A stretch of DNA of 64,000 nucleotides from Rhodocyclales bacterium GT-UBC (GCA_003583745.1 QXPY01000005.1:62001-126000), one strand, 5' to 3'. Positions 46,334 through 56,340 are shown, numbered from the stretch's first letter. Translations and numbers: made by a program. Notes: generated by a model from the sequence alone, not told the origin.

Positions 46334-49142
46334 GGGCACGCGCCTCACCGTCGCCATGCAGATTGCTGATACAGCGGCCACAGAGGGTCGGATGCTCGGC
46401 ATCGGCCCCGACATCCTCGCGCACGTGCCAGCAACGCTCACATTTGCCATGTACCGAAGGATTGGCCAGCAGCTTTTCTTCTGCACTTTCGACCACGCTG
46501 ACCTTGGAGCAGATCAGCACGAACTTGAGATCGTCCGCCAGCGAATTCAATACCGCAAACTTCTCGCCAGCGCAATGAATTTCGACTTCGGCCTGCAGCG
46601 AGGAACCGATCTTGCCCGCCTCACGCAGCGCTTCCAGCGCCTTGGTCACATCGGCTCGCACGCTGCGGATTTGTGCCCACTTGCTCAGCAGATCGTCTTC
46701 CGCCGCAGGAACCGGCAATACGTGCCAGGTGTGCAACATGACCGACTGCTCGACGTCACCGGTCAGCACTTGCCAGATTTCCTCGGCAGTGAATGACAGA
46801 ATCGGTGCCATCAACTTGGTAAAGGCCTGCAGGATATGCCACAGCGCCGACTGGGCCGAACGCCGAGCCAGCGAATCGGGCGCCGTGGTGTACAAACGGT
46901 CTTTCAGGATATCCAGATAGAAGCCGCCAAGATCTTCCGAACAGAAGGTCTGCAGCGCCTGCACGACCCGATGGAATTCGTAACGGTCGTAATCAGCCGT
47001 ACACGCGCTCTGCAACTGACGAGTCAAGGCCAGAGCATAACGGTCTATCTCGAACCATTGCTCAACCGGCAGCAAATTCTTCCCGGCATCGAAATCCGAC
47101 GTATTGGCCAGCATGAAGCGCAGCGTATTGCGAATCCGGCGATAGCCTTCGACAACACGCTTGAGGATTTCGTCCGAAATCGACAGTTCGCCTGAGTAGT
47201 CGGTCGAAGCCGTCCACAAACGCAGGATCTCGGCGCCCATCTTGTCCGAAACCTGCTGCGGGGCAATCACGTTGCCCTTCGACTTGGACATCTTGTGGCC
47301 CTTGCCATCGACTACGAAGCCGTGGGTCAGCAGCGCCTTGTACGGGGCACGGCCGTCGATCGCGGAACCGGTCAGCAGCGACGAGTGGAACCAGCCACGG
47401 TGCTGGTCGGAACCTTCAAGATAGAGGTCGGCCGGCCAGGTCAGCTGATTGCCGTGCGAGCCGCGCATGACGCTCATGTGCGTCGTGCCGGAATCGAACC
47501 AGACATCGAGGATGTCGGTGGTCTTGACGTAGTCGGCGGCTTCTGCACCGAGCAGTTCGGCAGTTTCCAATTGCGTCCAGGCTTCGATGCCCCCCTGTTC
47601 GACGCGCTTGGCGACGGCTTCCATCAGTTCCAGCGTGTTCGGATGCAGCTCGCCGGTCGCCTTGTGCGTGAAGAAAGGCAGCGGCACGCCCCAATTGCGC
47701 TGGCGCGAGATGCACCAGTCCGGGCGATTGGCGATCATCGCGTGCAAACGGTTCTTGCCCCAGGATGGGTAGAAGGCGGTGTCCTCGACCCCCTGCAGCG
47801 CAGCTTCGCGCAGCGTGTGACCGGCCGGCTCGGTGGCGGCGACGCCCTGACTGTCGACGTCCGGCGCATCCATGCGCACGAACCACTGGCTGGTGGCGCG
47901 GTAGATTAAGGGTGTCTTGTGACGCCAGCAGTGCATGTAACTGTGCTCGATCGTGGCGTGCTTCAACAGCGCGCCGACTTCGGCCAGCTTGTCGACGATG
48001 ACCGGATTGGCCTTCCAGACGTTCATGCCGCCGAAGAAAGGCAGATCGGCCACATAGGTGCCGTCGCCCTGCACGGGTGTCAGAATCTGCTCGTTATGCA
48101 TGCCGTAGTGCTTGCAGGACTGGAAGTCCTCCAGGCCATAGGCCGGCGCCGAGTGGACGATGCCGGTACCGGCATCCAGCGTCACGTAGTCGCCGAGGAA
48201 GACCGGCGACAGGCGGTCGTAGAGCGGATGACGGAAGGCGATGCGCTCCAGCGCCGCGCCCTGGCAACTGGCGACCACGCTGCCACTCAGGCCATAACGG
48301 GTCAGACAGCCTTCCTGCAGGTCAGCGGCCAGGATCAGGCAGCCCTTCTCGGTCTGCACGAGGTTGTAAGTGATTTCCGGATGGGCGTTGAGCGCCTGGT
48401 TGCCAGGAATGGTCCAGGGCGTCGTCGTCCAGATCACCGCGTAGGTTTCGCCGGCCGGCAGCTCCTTCAGGCCAAAAGCCGCGGCCAACTTGTCGCGCTC
48501 GGCCGCGGCGAAGGCGACGTCAATGGCCGGCGATTTCTTGTCCTGGTATTCGACTTCCGCCTCGGCCAGCGCCGAACCACAGTCGAAACACCAGTTCACC
48601 GGCTTCAGGCCGCGATAGACAAAACCGCGCTTGACCATGGCGCCGAGCGCGCGAATCTCGTCGGCCTCGGTTTTGAAGTTCATGGTCTTGTACGGGTTGT
48701 TCCACTCGCCGAGCACGCCCAGGCGAATGAAATCCTTCTTCTGGCGTTCGATCTGCTCGCCGGCGTAGGCACGGGCCAGCCTCTGAACCTCGGCACGGGG
48801 AATCGCCTTGCCGTGCGTCTTTTCGATCTGAATCTCGATCGGCATGCCATGGCAGTCCCAACCGGGGACATAAGGCGCATCGAAACCGGCCAAGGTCTTG
48901 GAACGGACAATGATGTCCTTCAACACCTTATTGACAGCATGACCGATGTGAATATCGCCATTTGCGTAAGGCGGGCCGTCGTGCAGAATGAATTTCGGAC
49001 GCCCGGCGCAAGCTTCGCGGATGCGCTGGTAAAGCTGCTTTTCCTGCCATAGGGCAACCCATTGCGGCTCGCGTTTGGGCAGGTCGCCGCGCATCGGAAA
49101 GGCGGTATCAGTCAGGTTCAGGGTGTCTTTGTAATCAGCCAT
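46326..49142 (-). CDS. ileS: Isoleucyl-tRNA synthetase
   Basis: 938 residues. HIGH motif in [17 protein letters not shown] in [10 protein letters not shown], the editing (CP1) domain with [12 protein letters not shown], an anticodon-binding C-terminus, and a terminal zinc finger (CERCW...CGRC) characteristic of the bacterial type 1 enzyme. Lies between ribF (9 bases upstream) and lspA (overlapping). Confidence 0.97.
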   Translation of the reverse strand: MADYKDTLNLTDTAFPMRGDLPKREPQWVALWQEKQLYQRIREACAGRPKFILHDGPPYANGDIHIGHAVNKVLKDIIVRSKTLAGFDAPYVPGWDCHGMPIEIQIEKTHGKAIPRAEVQRLARAYAGEQIERQKKDFIRLGVLGEWNNPYKTMNFKTEADEIRALGAMVKRGFVYRGLKPVNWCFDCGSALAEAEVEYQDKKSPAIDVAFAAAERDKLAAAFGLKELPAGETYAVIWTTTPWTIPGNQALNAHPEITYNLVQTEKGCLILAADLQEGCLTRYGLSGSVVASCQGAALERIAFRHPLYDRLSPVFLGDYVTLDAGTGIVHSAPAYGLEDFQSCKHYGMHNEQILTPVQGDGTYVADLPFFGGMNVWKANPVIVDKLAEVGALLKHATIEHSYMHCWRHKTPLIYRATSQWFVRMDAPDVDSQGVAATEPAGHTLREAALQGVEDTAFYPSWGKNRLHAMIANRPDWCISRQRNWGVPLPFFTHKATGELHPNTLELMEAVAKRVEQGGIEAWTQLETAELLGAEAADYVKTTDILDVWFDSGTTHMSVMRGSHGNQLTWPADLYLEGSDQHRGWFHSSLLTGSAIDGRAPYKALLTHGFVVDGKGHKMSKSKGNVIAPQQVSDKMGAEILRLWTASTDYSGELSISDEILKRVVEGYRRIRNTLRFMLANTSDFDAGKNLLPVEQWFEIDRYALALTRQLQSACTADYDRYEFHRVVQALQTFCSEDLGGFYLDILKDRLYTTAPDSLARRSAQSALWHILQAFTKLMAPILSFTAEEIWQVLTGDVEQSVMLHTWHVLPVPAAEDDLLSKWAQIRSVRADVTKALEALREAGKIGSSLQAEVEIHCAGEKFAVLNSLADDLKFVLICSKVSVVESAEEKLLANPSVHGKCERCWHVREDVGADAEHPTLCGRCISNLHGDGEARAHA

Positions 49143-49151
49143 TTTGCGTGC

Positions 49152-50072
49152 TCACAGCTTGAAGTAGGCCCGCGCCGCCGCAGCATCAGCTGCGATTTGC
49201 GCCTTGAGGGCATCGAAATTGGGAAAGCGTTGCTCGTCGCGCAACTTATGAACGAAACGCACCGAGATATGCGCTCCGTAAATATCACGATTGAAATCAA
49301 AAAGATGGACTTCCAGCAGCGGCCGGGTACCACCCACCGTTGGCCGTATGCCGAGATTAGCTACACCAGGTAGCGGCTGCGCGCCCAAGCCGCCGACCTC
49401 AACGGCAAAGACGCCGGTCATCGGCAGAGGATTGTGCTTGATGCGCAGGTTGGCCGTAGCGAAACCCAGTTGGCGACCGATTTTGTCACCATGTGTTACC
49501 TGGCCGTCAATGATGTAGGGCCGACCGAGCAAGCCTGCTGCGAGCTCCATATCACCGCATGCCAAGGCCTTTCGGACACCTGAACTTGAAACTCGCTCGT
49601 GGCAGAGGCGCACGCTATCCATCGCCTCAACGGAGAATCCCAGCCGCTCGCCGGCCACCTGGAGCAGCTGGAAATCCCCCGTCCGGCCACTACCGAATCG
49701 GAAATCGTCGCCGATAATCAGATGCCGGGTGCGCAAACCTCTAACCAACACCTGCTCAATGAACTCTTCGGCGGACAACTTGGCAAAAGCCGCATTAAAG
49801 CGACTGATCATGACCTGATTGACGCCACTCTCAGCCAGGAGTTCGAGTTTCTCGCGCAAGGTTGTCAGCCGCGCAGGCGCCGAATTGGGCGAAAAAAACT
49901 CCCTGGGATGCGGCTCGAAAGTCAGAACGGTGGCCGGTAACCCCAATAGCCCCCCCATCTCGGTCAAACGTTTGACCAGAGCTGCATGCCCACGATGAAC
50001 GCCATCGAAATTACCAATGGCAAGCACAACCGGGCTGGGAACAGGACGCGTATGGCCGCGAAAGACGCGCAT
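49152..50072 (-). CDS. ribF: Bifunctional riboflavin kinase/FAD synthetase
   Basis: 306 residues. The N-terminal FAD synthetase has the nucleotidyltransferase motif IGNFDGVHRGH and IGDDFRFG; the C-terminal flavokinase has GRPYIIDGQVTHGDKIGRQLGFATANL. Makes FMN and FAD. The start at 50072 (MRVFRGH) was chosen because similarity begins there; the upstream frame is non-specific. First gene of ribF-ileS-lspA-fkpB-ispH. Confidence 0.95.
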   Translation of the reverse strand: MRVFRGHTRPVPSPVVLAIGNFDGVHRGHAALVKRLTEMGGLLGLPATVLTFEPHPREFFSPNSAPARLTTLREKLELLAESGVNQVMISRFNAAFAKLSAEEFIEQVLVRGLRTRHLIIGDDFRFGSGRTGDFQLLQVAGERLGFSVEAMDSVRLCHERVSSSGVRKALACGDMELAAGLLGRPYIIDGQVTHGDKIGRQLGFATANLRIKHNPLPMTGVFAVEVGGLGAQPLPGVANLGIRPTVGGTRPLLEVHLFDFNRDIYGAHISVRFVHKLRDEQRFPNFDALKAQIAADAAAARAYFKL

Positions 50073-50231
50073 GGGCTGACTGTTGAAAAAAAACGTTGAA
50101 TTATAACGGCCCCACCCGCCCCCAACGAACGCAAGATACGATCTATGCTGAGAGAATTTAAGCGAGCGTTCATGTACCGGCATTCGCTATAATCGCGAAA
50201 CGCCCTCCACGTCGAAGAAACCACCTTTTCA

Positions 50232-51284
50232 ATGATCGATCTGATCAGCCACATTGTAAAAATTTCGTCGTGCCGCGACCGCACCGAAATCAACGCAGCG
50301 GTGGTGGACACGCTAGTCAGTCTTTTCCATCCCCTCTCGGTCACCATATTCCGCTGCTATTCGAGCAAGAAAAAAACCATCCTCTTTGCCTGCGCCAGCT
50401 ATCGAGCCGAAGCGCGCATCATCCGCAACGCCTATCTACCCGACCACCAGCACTGCCGCCCCATCGAGCGCGACCCGCTACTCAACCGTTGCCGCAAGGA
50501 ACTCTCGGCCGTTCTGGATGTTCAAGAAGATGGATCGCATCGCATCGTCTTCCCCATCACACGCATGGATCAGCCGATATACATGCTAGACATCACGCTG
50601 CCGGATAGCTTTTCCGCCGACAAACGCATCACCTTGATGGGCTTGATCGAGTACTTCGGAAACCATATCGGCCTGCTCGACTACGGAGAGTCGGACACGC
50701 TCACCGGCCTGGCCAGCCGCAAGACATTCGACAAGCACCTGTTTGAACTACTGGGCAACTCGACAGCCGACGAACTTCTGCGCGGATTCATGACCCCGAG
50801 GACCGCTCGACGACGCGGCAACAACAACGGCGACACCCATTGGCTGGCCGTTTGCGATATCGATCATTTCAAATCGGTTAACGACAATTTCGGCCACCTG
50901 ATTGGTGATGAAGTACTCATCATGGTTTCACAGATGATGCAGCACTCCTTTCGCTTTGATGACCAACTGTTCCGCTTTGGCGGAGAAGAGTTTGTCGCGC
51001 TCCTGCAACCGACCGACGAAACTTCGGCAATGGCCACCCTGGAGCGCTTCCGGGCCAATATCGAGCAACAGACATTCAGCCGGGTCGGACACATCACGAT
51101 CAGCATCGGTTTTAGTCTGCTTCGCGAAAACGACACACCAACCGACGTCATAGACCGCGCCGACGACGCGCTCTACTTCGCAAAAAGACACGGCCGCAAC
51201 CGCGTCTGCTCGTACGAGAATCTGATTGCAAGCGGCCAGCTAACTGCACACGACCTCAGCAAGGGCGAAGTCGAGTTTTTCTGA
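50232..51284 (+). CDS. GGDEF diguanylate cyclase with N-terminal sensor-like domain
   Basis: 350 residues, apparently soluble. Residues ~1-155 form an unassigned alpha/beta region that may be GAF-like. The GGDEF domain (~160-330) has LTGLASR, CDIDHFKSVNDNFGH, the active site FGGEEF, and an inhibitory I-site RxxD (RFDD) eight residues before it; all catalytic residues look intact, so it should make c-di-GMP and be product-inhibited. A ~20-residue insertion (MTPRTARRRGNNNGD) interrupts the early GGDEF domain. Alone between ribF and amiC, divergent from the former by 159 bases. Confidence 0.9.
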   Translation: MIDLISHIVKISSCRDRTEINAAVVDTLVSLFHPLSVTIFRCYSSKKKTILFACASYRAEARIIRNAYLPDHQHCRPIERDPLLNRCRKELSAVLDVQEDGSHRIVFPITRMDQPIYMLDITLPDSFSADKRITLMGLIEYFGNHIGLLDYGESDTLTGLASRKTFDKHLFELLGNSTADELLRGFMTPRTARRRGNNNGDTHWLAVCDIDHFKSVNDNFGHLIGDEVLIMVSQMMQHSFRFDDQLFRFGGEEFVALLQPTDETSAMATLERFRANIEQQTFSRVGHITISIGFSLLRENDTPTDVIDRADDALYFAKRHGRNRVCSYENLIASGQLTAHDLSKGEVEFF

Positions 51285-51287
51285 GGA

Positions 51288-52634
51288 TCAGCCAAGTGCC
51301 GCCAACCGAGCCTTGGGACCAGGCGGGTGCTTGCCGAAATAGACACGAATGCCGCGTACGATGGCCTCGGCCAGCTTTTCCTGATAGGCATCGTCGTTCA
51401 GCCGGCGCTCCTCTTCCGGATTGGAAATGAAGGCCGTTTCGATCAGGGCTGACGGAATATCCGGCGCCTTGAGCACGGCAAAACCCGCCTGTTCGACGTT
51501 GTTCTTGTGCAAGGTGTTGATTGCCCCCAACTCGCCCAGCAAATACTTGCCCAGCTTGAGGCTGTCGTTGATCGTGGCCGTTTGCGACAGATCCAGCAAG
51601 GTTCTGGCGAGAAATGGATCCTTGGCGCTGATATTGACCCCGCCAATCAGATCGGCTTCGTTTTCCTTCTGCGCCAGCAAGCGGGCCTGGGTGCTCGATG
51701 CCCCCCGCTCCGACAGGACGAACACCGAAGATCCTCGTGCATCCGGCTTGATCCAGGCATCAGCGTGAATCGACAGGAAGAGGTCGGATTGCACGCGGCG
51801 AGCCTTCTGTACTCGCATCTGCAAGGGCACGAAGAAATCGGAATCACGCGTCAGCACGGCCCGCATGTTGGGTTCGGCATCGATCCGCGCCTTGAGGCGC
51901 TTGGCAACCTCAAGTGTGACGTTCTTTTCCTGCGAACCGCCCTTGCCGATCGCACCGGGATCCTCACCGCCATGCCCTGGGTCCAGGGTGATCGTCACTA
52001 GCCGATCGACAATCGGCTTGCCGGTTTTCTTGCTGGTATGCACTTCGGGGGCTTCGATCGCCTTCTCGGGCTTCTTGGCCGCCAAATCATCCGGCTTCTT
52101 TTCGACCGCTGCGACATCCGGATCCATTTTCAATGGCTCGACAGCATCCTTGCGACCTTCGAGCAAGGCCATCATCGGATCGGGCGGATTGACCGGATAG
52201 ACATCGAGCACCAGTCGATGGCCATACTCGCCCACTGGCTTCAACTCGAAAACCTGCGGATTGACCTTGGTCTTCAACTCGATGACCAAGCGCACTACCC
52301 CCGGCTTGAAGCGACCCGCACGCAGCAACTTGATATAGGGATCGTCGGTCGCCACCTTGCGCGCCAGACTGTCGAGCACGCTGTTAAACTCGACGCCCTC
52401 AATATCGACGACCAGACGGTCGGGATTCTCGACGATGAAATGGTTGTACTTGAGCGGCGAATCGAATTCGAGGGTGACCCGCGTGTAATCAGCCGCCGGC
52501 CAGATACGTACGCCGAGCACCGCTGGCGTCTTTGCCACTGCACCAGCCAGCGGCGAGACTGAAAGAATCAGCGAGGCGCCGGCATAGCGGAGAAGTTGCC
52601 GTCGCCCCAGGCTGAGGCGAGTGCCTTTATACAT
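51288..52634 (-). CDS. amiC: N-acetylmuramoyl-L-alanine amidase, AmiC type
   Basis: 448 residues. Twin-arginine signal (LGRRQLLRYAGASLILSV), an N-terminal AMIN domain (~45-150) for septal targeting, a charged linker, and an Amidase_3 zinc domain with DPGHGGEDPG, GSQEKNV, SIHADA and IETAFISNPEE. Splits septal peptidoglycan during cell separation. The start at 52634 gives a proper Tat signal. Its first 67 bases overlap the end of tsaE. Convergent with the diguanylate cyclase. Confidence 0.93.
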   Translation of the reverse strand: MYKGTRLSLGRRQLLRYAGASLILSVSPLAGAVAKTPAVLGVRIWPAADYTRVTLEFDSPLKYNHFIVENPDRLVVDIEGVEFNSVLDSLARKVATDDPYIKLLRAGRFKPGVVRLVIELKTKVNPQVFELKPVGEYGHRLVLDVYPVNPPDPMMALLEGRKDAVEPLKMDPDVAAVEKKPDDLAAKKPEKAIEAPEVHTSKKTGKPIVDRLVTITLDPGHGGEDPGAIGKGGSQEKNVTLEVAKRLKARIDAEPNMRAVLTRDSDFFVPLQMRVQKARRVQSDLFLSIHADAWIKPDARGSSVFVLSERGASSTQARLLAQKENEADLIGGVNISAKDPFLARTLLDLSQTATINDSLKLGKYLLGELGAINTLHKNNVEQAGFAVLKAPDIPSALIETAFISNPEEERRLNDDAYQEKLAEAIVRGIRVYFGKHPPGPKARLAALG

Positions 52635-53083
52635 TGCGTCCCTTCCGGTGTATCTGCCATGGCTTCGACGACACGCCCGAGACCCGCATGATGAATGCGC
52701 AGCCGCAAGTCTGGCGACGGAACGCAGCCTTGAGCACGTTCCGGCCATTCGACCAGACAGACTGCAGTATCGTTAAAATATTCGCCAAAGCCCGCATCGA
52801 GAAACTCCTCAGGTGACTCGAAACGATAAAAATCAAAGTGATATAAGTATAAGCTCGAAATTACGTAAACTTCAACCAAAGAATAGGTCGGACTTTTGAC
52901 TGGCCCAAGATGCCCCAGCTTTCGCAACAGCGCCCGCACCAGGGTCGTCTTCCCCGCACCAAGATCACCTTCGAGGAAGACAACCAGGCCGCCAGATAGT
53001 TGCGGCGCCAGGCAAGCTCCCAGGCGCTGGGTTGCTGCCTCGTCAGGCAATTCAAAAACGGCGTTAACATCAGGGCTATGCAC
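52568..53083 (-). CDS. tsaE: tRNA threonylcarbamoyladenosine ATPase TsaE
   Basis: 171 residues from a GTG at 53083. Walker A LEGDLGAGKTTLVRALLRKLG, then VKSPTYSLVEVY, HFDFYRFESPEEF and VCLVEWPERAQ are the TsaE signatures. It is the ATPase of the TsaBDE complex that makes t6A37 in tRNA. There is no ATG in a sensible place; GTG 53083 or TTG 53050 are the candidates. It overlaps amiC by 67 bases, an arrangement usual for tsaE-amiC pairs, and its start faces queG. Confidence 0.88.
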   Translation of the reverse strand: MHSPDVNAVFELPDEAATQRLGACLAPQLSGGLVVFLEGDLGAGKTTLVRALLRKLGHLGPVKSPTYSLVEVYVISSLYLYHFDFYRFESPEEFLDAGFGEYFNDTAVCLVEWPERAQGCVPSPDLRLRIHHAGLGRVVEAMADTPEGTQCIKALASAWGDGNFSAMPAPR

Positions 53084-53098
53084 AATCAGGACTCCACA

Positions 53099-54124
53099 AT
53101 GGATTACGCGGCACTCAAGGAAACGATCCGCGAGGCCGGAAAAAAACTGGGCTTTGCCGCATTGGGCGTGGCCCGTGCCGAACCTGGTCAGGCCATTGAT
53201 CATCTGCGTGAATGGCTGGCAGAAGGCTGCCACGGCGAGATGGATTATATGGCCCGCCATGCCGAATTGCGCGCCAACCCGGCGCAACTGCAGCCCGGAA
53301 CACTGACCGTCATTTCGGCGGCAATCGACTATTTGCCACACAAAAAGCACAATGATCAGCCTGGCCAGGCCGCCATTTCCCGCTACGCCCAAGGGCGCGA
53401 CTACCACAAGGTGATCCGTAGCCGCCTGCAAAAACTGGCCGACGCAATTGCGGCCATCACAGGCCCCTTCGGCTATCGCGTCTTTTCCGACTCGGCGCCG
53501 GTCATGGAGGTGGAATTTGCCCGCCAGGCCGGCATTGGCTGGCGCGGCAAGCACACCCTATTGCTCTCCAAACAAGGTTCATGGCGCTTCCTGGGCGATA
53601 TTTATACCGACCTGCCGCTCCCCCCCGACAGCCCGACCGACGGCCATTGTGGCAGTTGCACCGCCTGCCTGAGCGCCTGCCCAACCGGAGCCATTGTCGC
53701 GCCCTACAAGGTCGATGCCCGACGCTGCATTTCCTACCTGACTATCGAACTGGCCGGCCCGATTCCGGAAGCCTTTCGCCCAATGATCGGCAACCGGATT
53801 TATGGCTGCGACGACTGCCAGCTATGCTGCCCATGGAATCGTTTTGCCCAGCTCGGCGACCCGGATTTTTCCCCCCGCCAGGGACTGGATCAGGCCAACC
53901 TGCTTGAACTTTTTGCCTGGACAGAAGCGCAATTCGAGCAACGCCTGGCCGGCAATCCGATTCGCCGCATCGGCCACGAACGCTGGCTGCGCAACATCGC
54001 GGTGGCACTGGGAAACGGCTCGCGCAGCGCGCCGACGATCAGCGCCCTGAAAACCCGGGCGGAAAGCGCATCACCCTTGCTGCTTGAGCATATCGAATGG
54101 GCACTGAGTCGGCTGGCAGGCTAG
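53099..54124 (+). CDS. queG: Epoxyqueuosine reductase
   Basis: 341 residues. Two ferredoxin-like clusters, CGSCTACLSACPTGAI and YGCDDCQLCCPWN, give the ligands for two [4Fe-4S] clusters; the N-terminal part has the cobalamin-binding region of the family. Performs the last step of queuosine synthesis in tRNA. The start is ATG 53099 (MDYAALKETI); ATG 53078 is also possible and would overlap the divergent tsaE start. Confidence 0.93.
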   Translation: MDYAALKETIREAGKKLGFAALGVARAEPGQAIDHLREWLAEGCHGEMDYMARHAELRANPAQLQPGTLTVISAAIDYLPHKKHNDQPGQAAISRYAQGRDYHKVIRSRLQKLADAIAAITGPFGYRVFSDSAPVMEVEFARQAGIGWRGKHTLLLSKQGSWRFLGDIYTDLPLPPDSPTDGHCGSCTACLSACPTGAIVAPYKVDARRCISYLTIELAGPIPEAFRPMIGNRIYGCDDCQLCCPWNRFAQLGDPDFSPRQGLDQANLLELFAWTEAQFEQRLAGNPIRRIGHERWLRNIAVALGNGSRSAPTISALKTRAESASPLLLEHIEWALSRLAG

Positions 54125-54200
54125 CCGCGATGCGTCAGCCAACTTGACCTCGATTCGAGGCCAAACCGGGTGCAAGCCGGTGACGCACCACAAAAACCAA

Positions 54201-55043
54201 TCACCCCCGCGCGATGGGCCGACCAGAATCGGCGCACCATTCGCTCCACGAACCGGCATAGAGACGCGAGCCGGGTAGATCGGCGATTTCCATTGCCAGC
54301 ATGTTGTGGCATGCCGAGACGCCAGAACCGCATTGATGAACCACGTTCTCCGGACTGGCCCCGGCCAGGATCGCCAACCATTCAGCCCGCAACGCTGCCG
54401 CCGGCTTGAAACGGCCGTCGGCCTGAAGATTGTCACGAAAGAAACGATTGACTGCACCGGGAATATGCCCCCCTACCGGATCCATCGTTTCGTTCTCGCC
54501 CCGGAAACGATCCGGGGCACGCGCATCAACCAGATGCATGCCCGGCGCTTCAAGATGCGCCAGAACATAAGCCGCATCGACCGGCCCGGCAGCCGCATGG
54601 GGAACAAATGCCGTCGGCTGCAAGGTCGGCAGCACTTGGGTCACCACCGCACCGGCCGCCCGCCAGGCTTGCCAGCCACCGTCCAGCACGGCCACCTTGT
54701 TGTGCCCGAGCAGACGCAACAACCACCACAAGCGCCCGGCAATCATGCCCTGCGCATCGTCATAGACCACTACCTGGGTATCCTGCGCAATGCCGATTTC
54801 ACCGAAACGCACCGCCAGGCGGGCCAGATCCGGCAAGGGGTGACGCCCGTTCTGGCCGGTTATCGGCCCCGACAGATCGCGATCGCAATGCAGGAAAACC
54901 GCCCCCGGAACATGCGCCTCGGCATAAGCCCGCTCGCCGTACGCGGTATCCGCCAACTGATGGCGGACATCGACAACCAGCCAACCGGGGTTGTCCAGAT
55001 TGGCCTGCAGGGTCGCGACATCGACCAGGGTCGAGTAACTCAT
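54201..55043 (-). CDS. sseA: Two-domain sulfurtransferase (rhodanese/3-mercaptopyruvate type)
   Basis: 280 residues with two rhodanese folds. The first ends with DLARLAVRFGEIGIAQDTQVVVYD; the second carries the active-site Cys loop CGSGVSA, close to the CGSGVTA of 3-mercaptopyruvate sulfurtransferases rather than the CRKG(V/T)T of thiosulfate enzymes. Moves sulfane sulfur to cyanide or thiols. Overlaps the STAS-like gene by four bases. Confidence 0.87.
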   Translation of the reverse strand: MSYSTLVDVATLQANLDNPGWLVVDVRHQLADTAYGERAYAEAHVPGAVFLHCDRDLSGPITGQNGRHPLPDLARLAVRFGEIGIAQDTQVVVYDDAQGMIAGRLWWLLRLLGHNKVAVLDGGWQAWRAAGAVVTQVLPTLQPTAFVPHAAAGPVDAAYVLAHLEAPGMHLVDARAPDRFRGENETMDPVGGHIPGAVNRFFRDNLQADGRFKPAAALRAEWLAILAGASPENVVHQCGSGVSACHNMLAMEIADLPGSRLYAGSWSEWCADSGRPIARG

Positions 55044-55390
55044 GCCGCCTCCTCCAGCCAGGCCTTGGCTTCAGCCGCATCATTGAAGACTTCGACATCG
55101 GCATTAACGAAGGTCTGTGACAACCAGGCGCTCCAGGTCACCCACTCGCTGTCGGTCACCACGGCTACACGCTTGAAGTCGTTGGCATGGGCACGCGAAA
55201 ACTTGACCTCCTCCCAGGCAACATCAATGGTCAGATCGGCCATCTGGCTCAGATCGAAATAGAGATCGACCGGCCCCTCGAACTTGATCTTGTAATTGAC
55301 GACTTCCTCGAACTCTTTGTAGTCGGCCAGGGTGAATTCACCGAATACTGACACGCTGACACGGCTGGGTTGATGGTCGATAACGATCAT
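55040..55390 (-). CDS. STAS/SpoIIAA-like small protein
   Basis: 116 residues, a single SpoIIAA-like (STAS/SEC14-type) domain: begins MIVIDHQPSRVSVSVFGEFTLADYKEFE and has DLYFDLSQMADLTIDVAWEEVKF. The family binds lipids or serves in anti-sigma switches in some bacteria; many copies have no known partner. It lacks the classical phosphorylatable Ser context of anti-sigma antagonists as far as I can see. Its stop overlaps the sulfurtransferase start (ATGA). Confidence 0.8.
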   Translation of the reverse strand: MIVIDHQPSRVSVSVFGEFTLADYKEFEEVVNYKIKFEGPVDLYFDLSQMADLTIDVAWEEVKFSRAHANDFKRVAVVTDSEWVTWSAWLSQTFVNADVEVFNDAAEAKAWLEEAA

Positions 55391-55420
55391 GATCTGACTC
55401 CGTTGTTGTTTGCTTCGAGT

Positions 55421-56272
55421 TTAATCCTGTTCCACCGGGCTGGCGCGGGAAAAGTGACTGGCCGCGACACCGGAAAGGACGATCAGTCCGATGGCGAACC
55501 AAGCCGAGGCGTCAAGCACCTCGCCCCAGAATACGGCACCGAACAAGCTGGAAAAAATGACGGTGCTGTAGGCCAATGCAGCTGACAGCAAGGTTTTGCC
55601 ACGCGTATAGGCCCGCGTCATCGCCAACTGGGCGACCGTGGCAAAGCAGGCAACGCCCAGTAACAGCAATCCGCTGTGCCAATCGACGGCATGCCATTCG
55701 CTGAACAGCAGCCAGACGCCCGAACAGACCGTGGACACCAGCGAAAAATAGAATACCGTGCGTGACTCGCTCTCGCCTCGATTGGCCAATTCGCGAACGC
55801 TGAAATAGGCCATGCCGGCAAGCACTCCGGAACCCAGGCCGACCAGGCCGCCAAATAACTGGTCAGCATGAAAACTGGGCTTGAGCAGACCGCCGACGCC
55901 AAGCAACCCGACCACCAACGCGCCGATGATCCCCGGCCGCAAGCGGGCACCGGCGATGGCCAGATAGATCGCCAGGAAGATCGCCGAGGTGTAGTTCAGG
56001 GTGACCGCTGTCGCCAACGGCAACAAGGTGATCGCATAGAAGTTGGCGAATAGCGCCGCGAAACCAACCAGACCGCGGCTGATCTGCCAGCGCCAGTGAG
56101 GCGTCGGCAAGGCAACGCCCCGCCAGCGGACCAGACCGCCCATCAGCACCAGCGAAATGACGCTGCGATAGAAGGTGATCTCGACCGCTGAATGGGTGGC
56201 TGCCGCGAATTTGACGCAGACTCCCATGCAGGCGAAGAGCAGACTGGCAACCAGCATCCAGAGGGATTGCAT
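55421..56272 (-). CDS. EamA/DMT family permease
   Basis: 283 residues with about ten hydrophobic helices in two EamA halves (YRSVISLVLMGGLVRW and LNYTSAIFLAIYLAIAGARL in the first; LLGVACFATVAQLAMTRAYTRGKTLL and YSTVIFSSLFGAVFWGEVLDASAW in the second). Drug/metabolite transporters of this type export small amphipathic molecules; the substrate is unknown. Lies 30 bases before the STAS-like gene and after a terminator. Confidence 0.88.
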   Translation of the reverse strand: MQSLWMLVASLLFACMGVCVKFAAATHSAVEITFYRSVISLVLMGGLVRWRGVALPTPHWRWQISRGLVGFAALFANFYAITLLPLATAVTLNYTSAIFLAIYLAIAGARLRPGIIGALVVGLLGVGGLLKPSFHADQLFGGLVGLGSGVLAGMAYFSVRELANRGESESRTVFYFSLVSTVCSGVWLLFSEWHAVDWHSGLLLLGVACFATVAQLAMTRAYTRGKTLLSAALAYSTVIFSSLFGAVFWGEVLDASAWFAIGLIVLSGVAASHFSRASPVEQD

Positions 56273-56286
56273 CGACGGGCTTCCGA

Positions 56287-56319
56287 AAATGAAAAGGCGT
56301 CGGATTTTACCCCGACGCC
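56287..56319 (-). terminator. Terminator of the Rieske oxygenase gene
   Basis: Read leftward, an 8-bp GC-rich stem (56319-56312 with 56303-56296, GGCGTCGG/CCGACGCC) is followed by TTTTCATTTT. It lies 22 bases beyond the oxygenase stop and separates it from the permease gene. Confidence 0.75.
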
Positions 56320-56340
56320 CCGACTGGCCTACGCAAAGAC

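Noticed and set aside
47919-49052. 377-codon plus-strand open frame
   Set aside because: Antisense to ileS, with no domain and no ribosome site.
53084-53554. Upstream extension of the tsaE frame
   Set aside because: It is antisense to queG; TsaE similarity begins only after the GTG at 53083.
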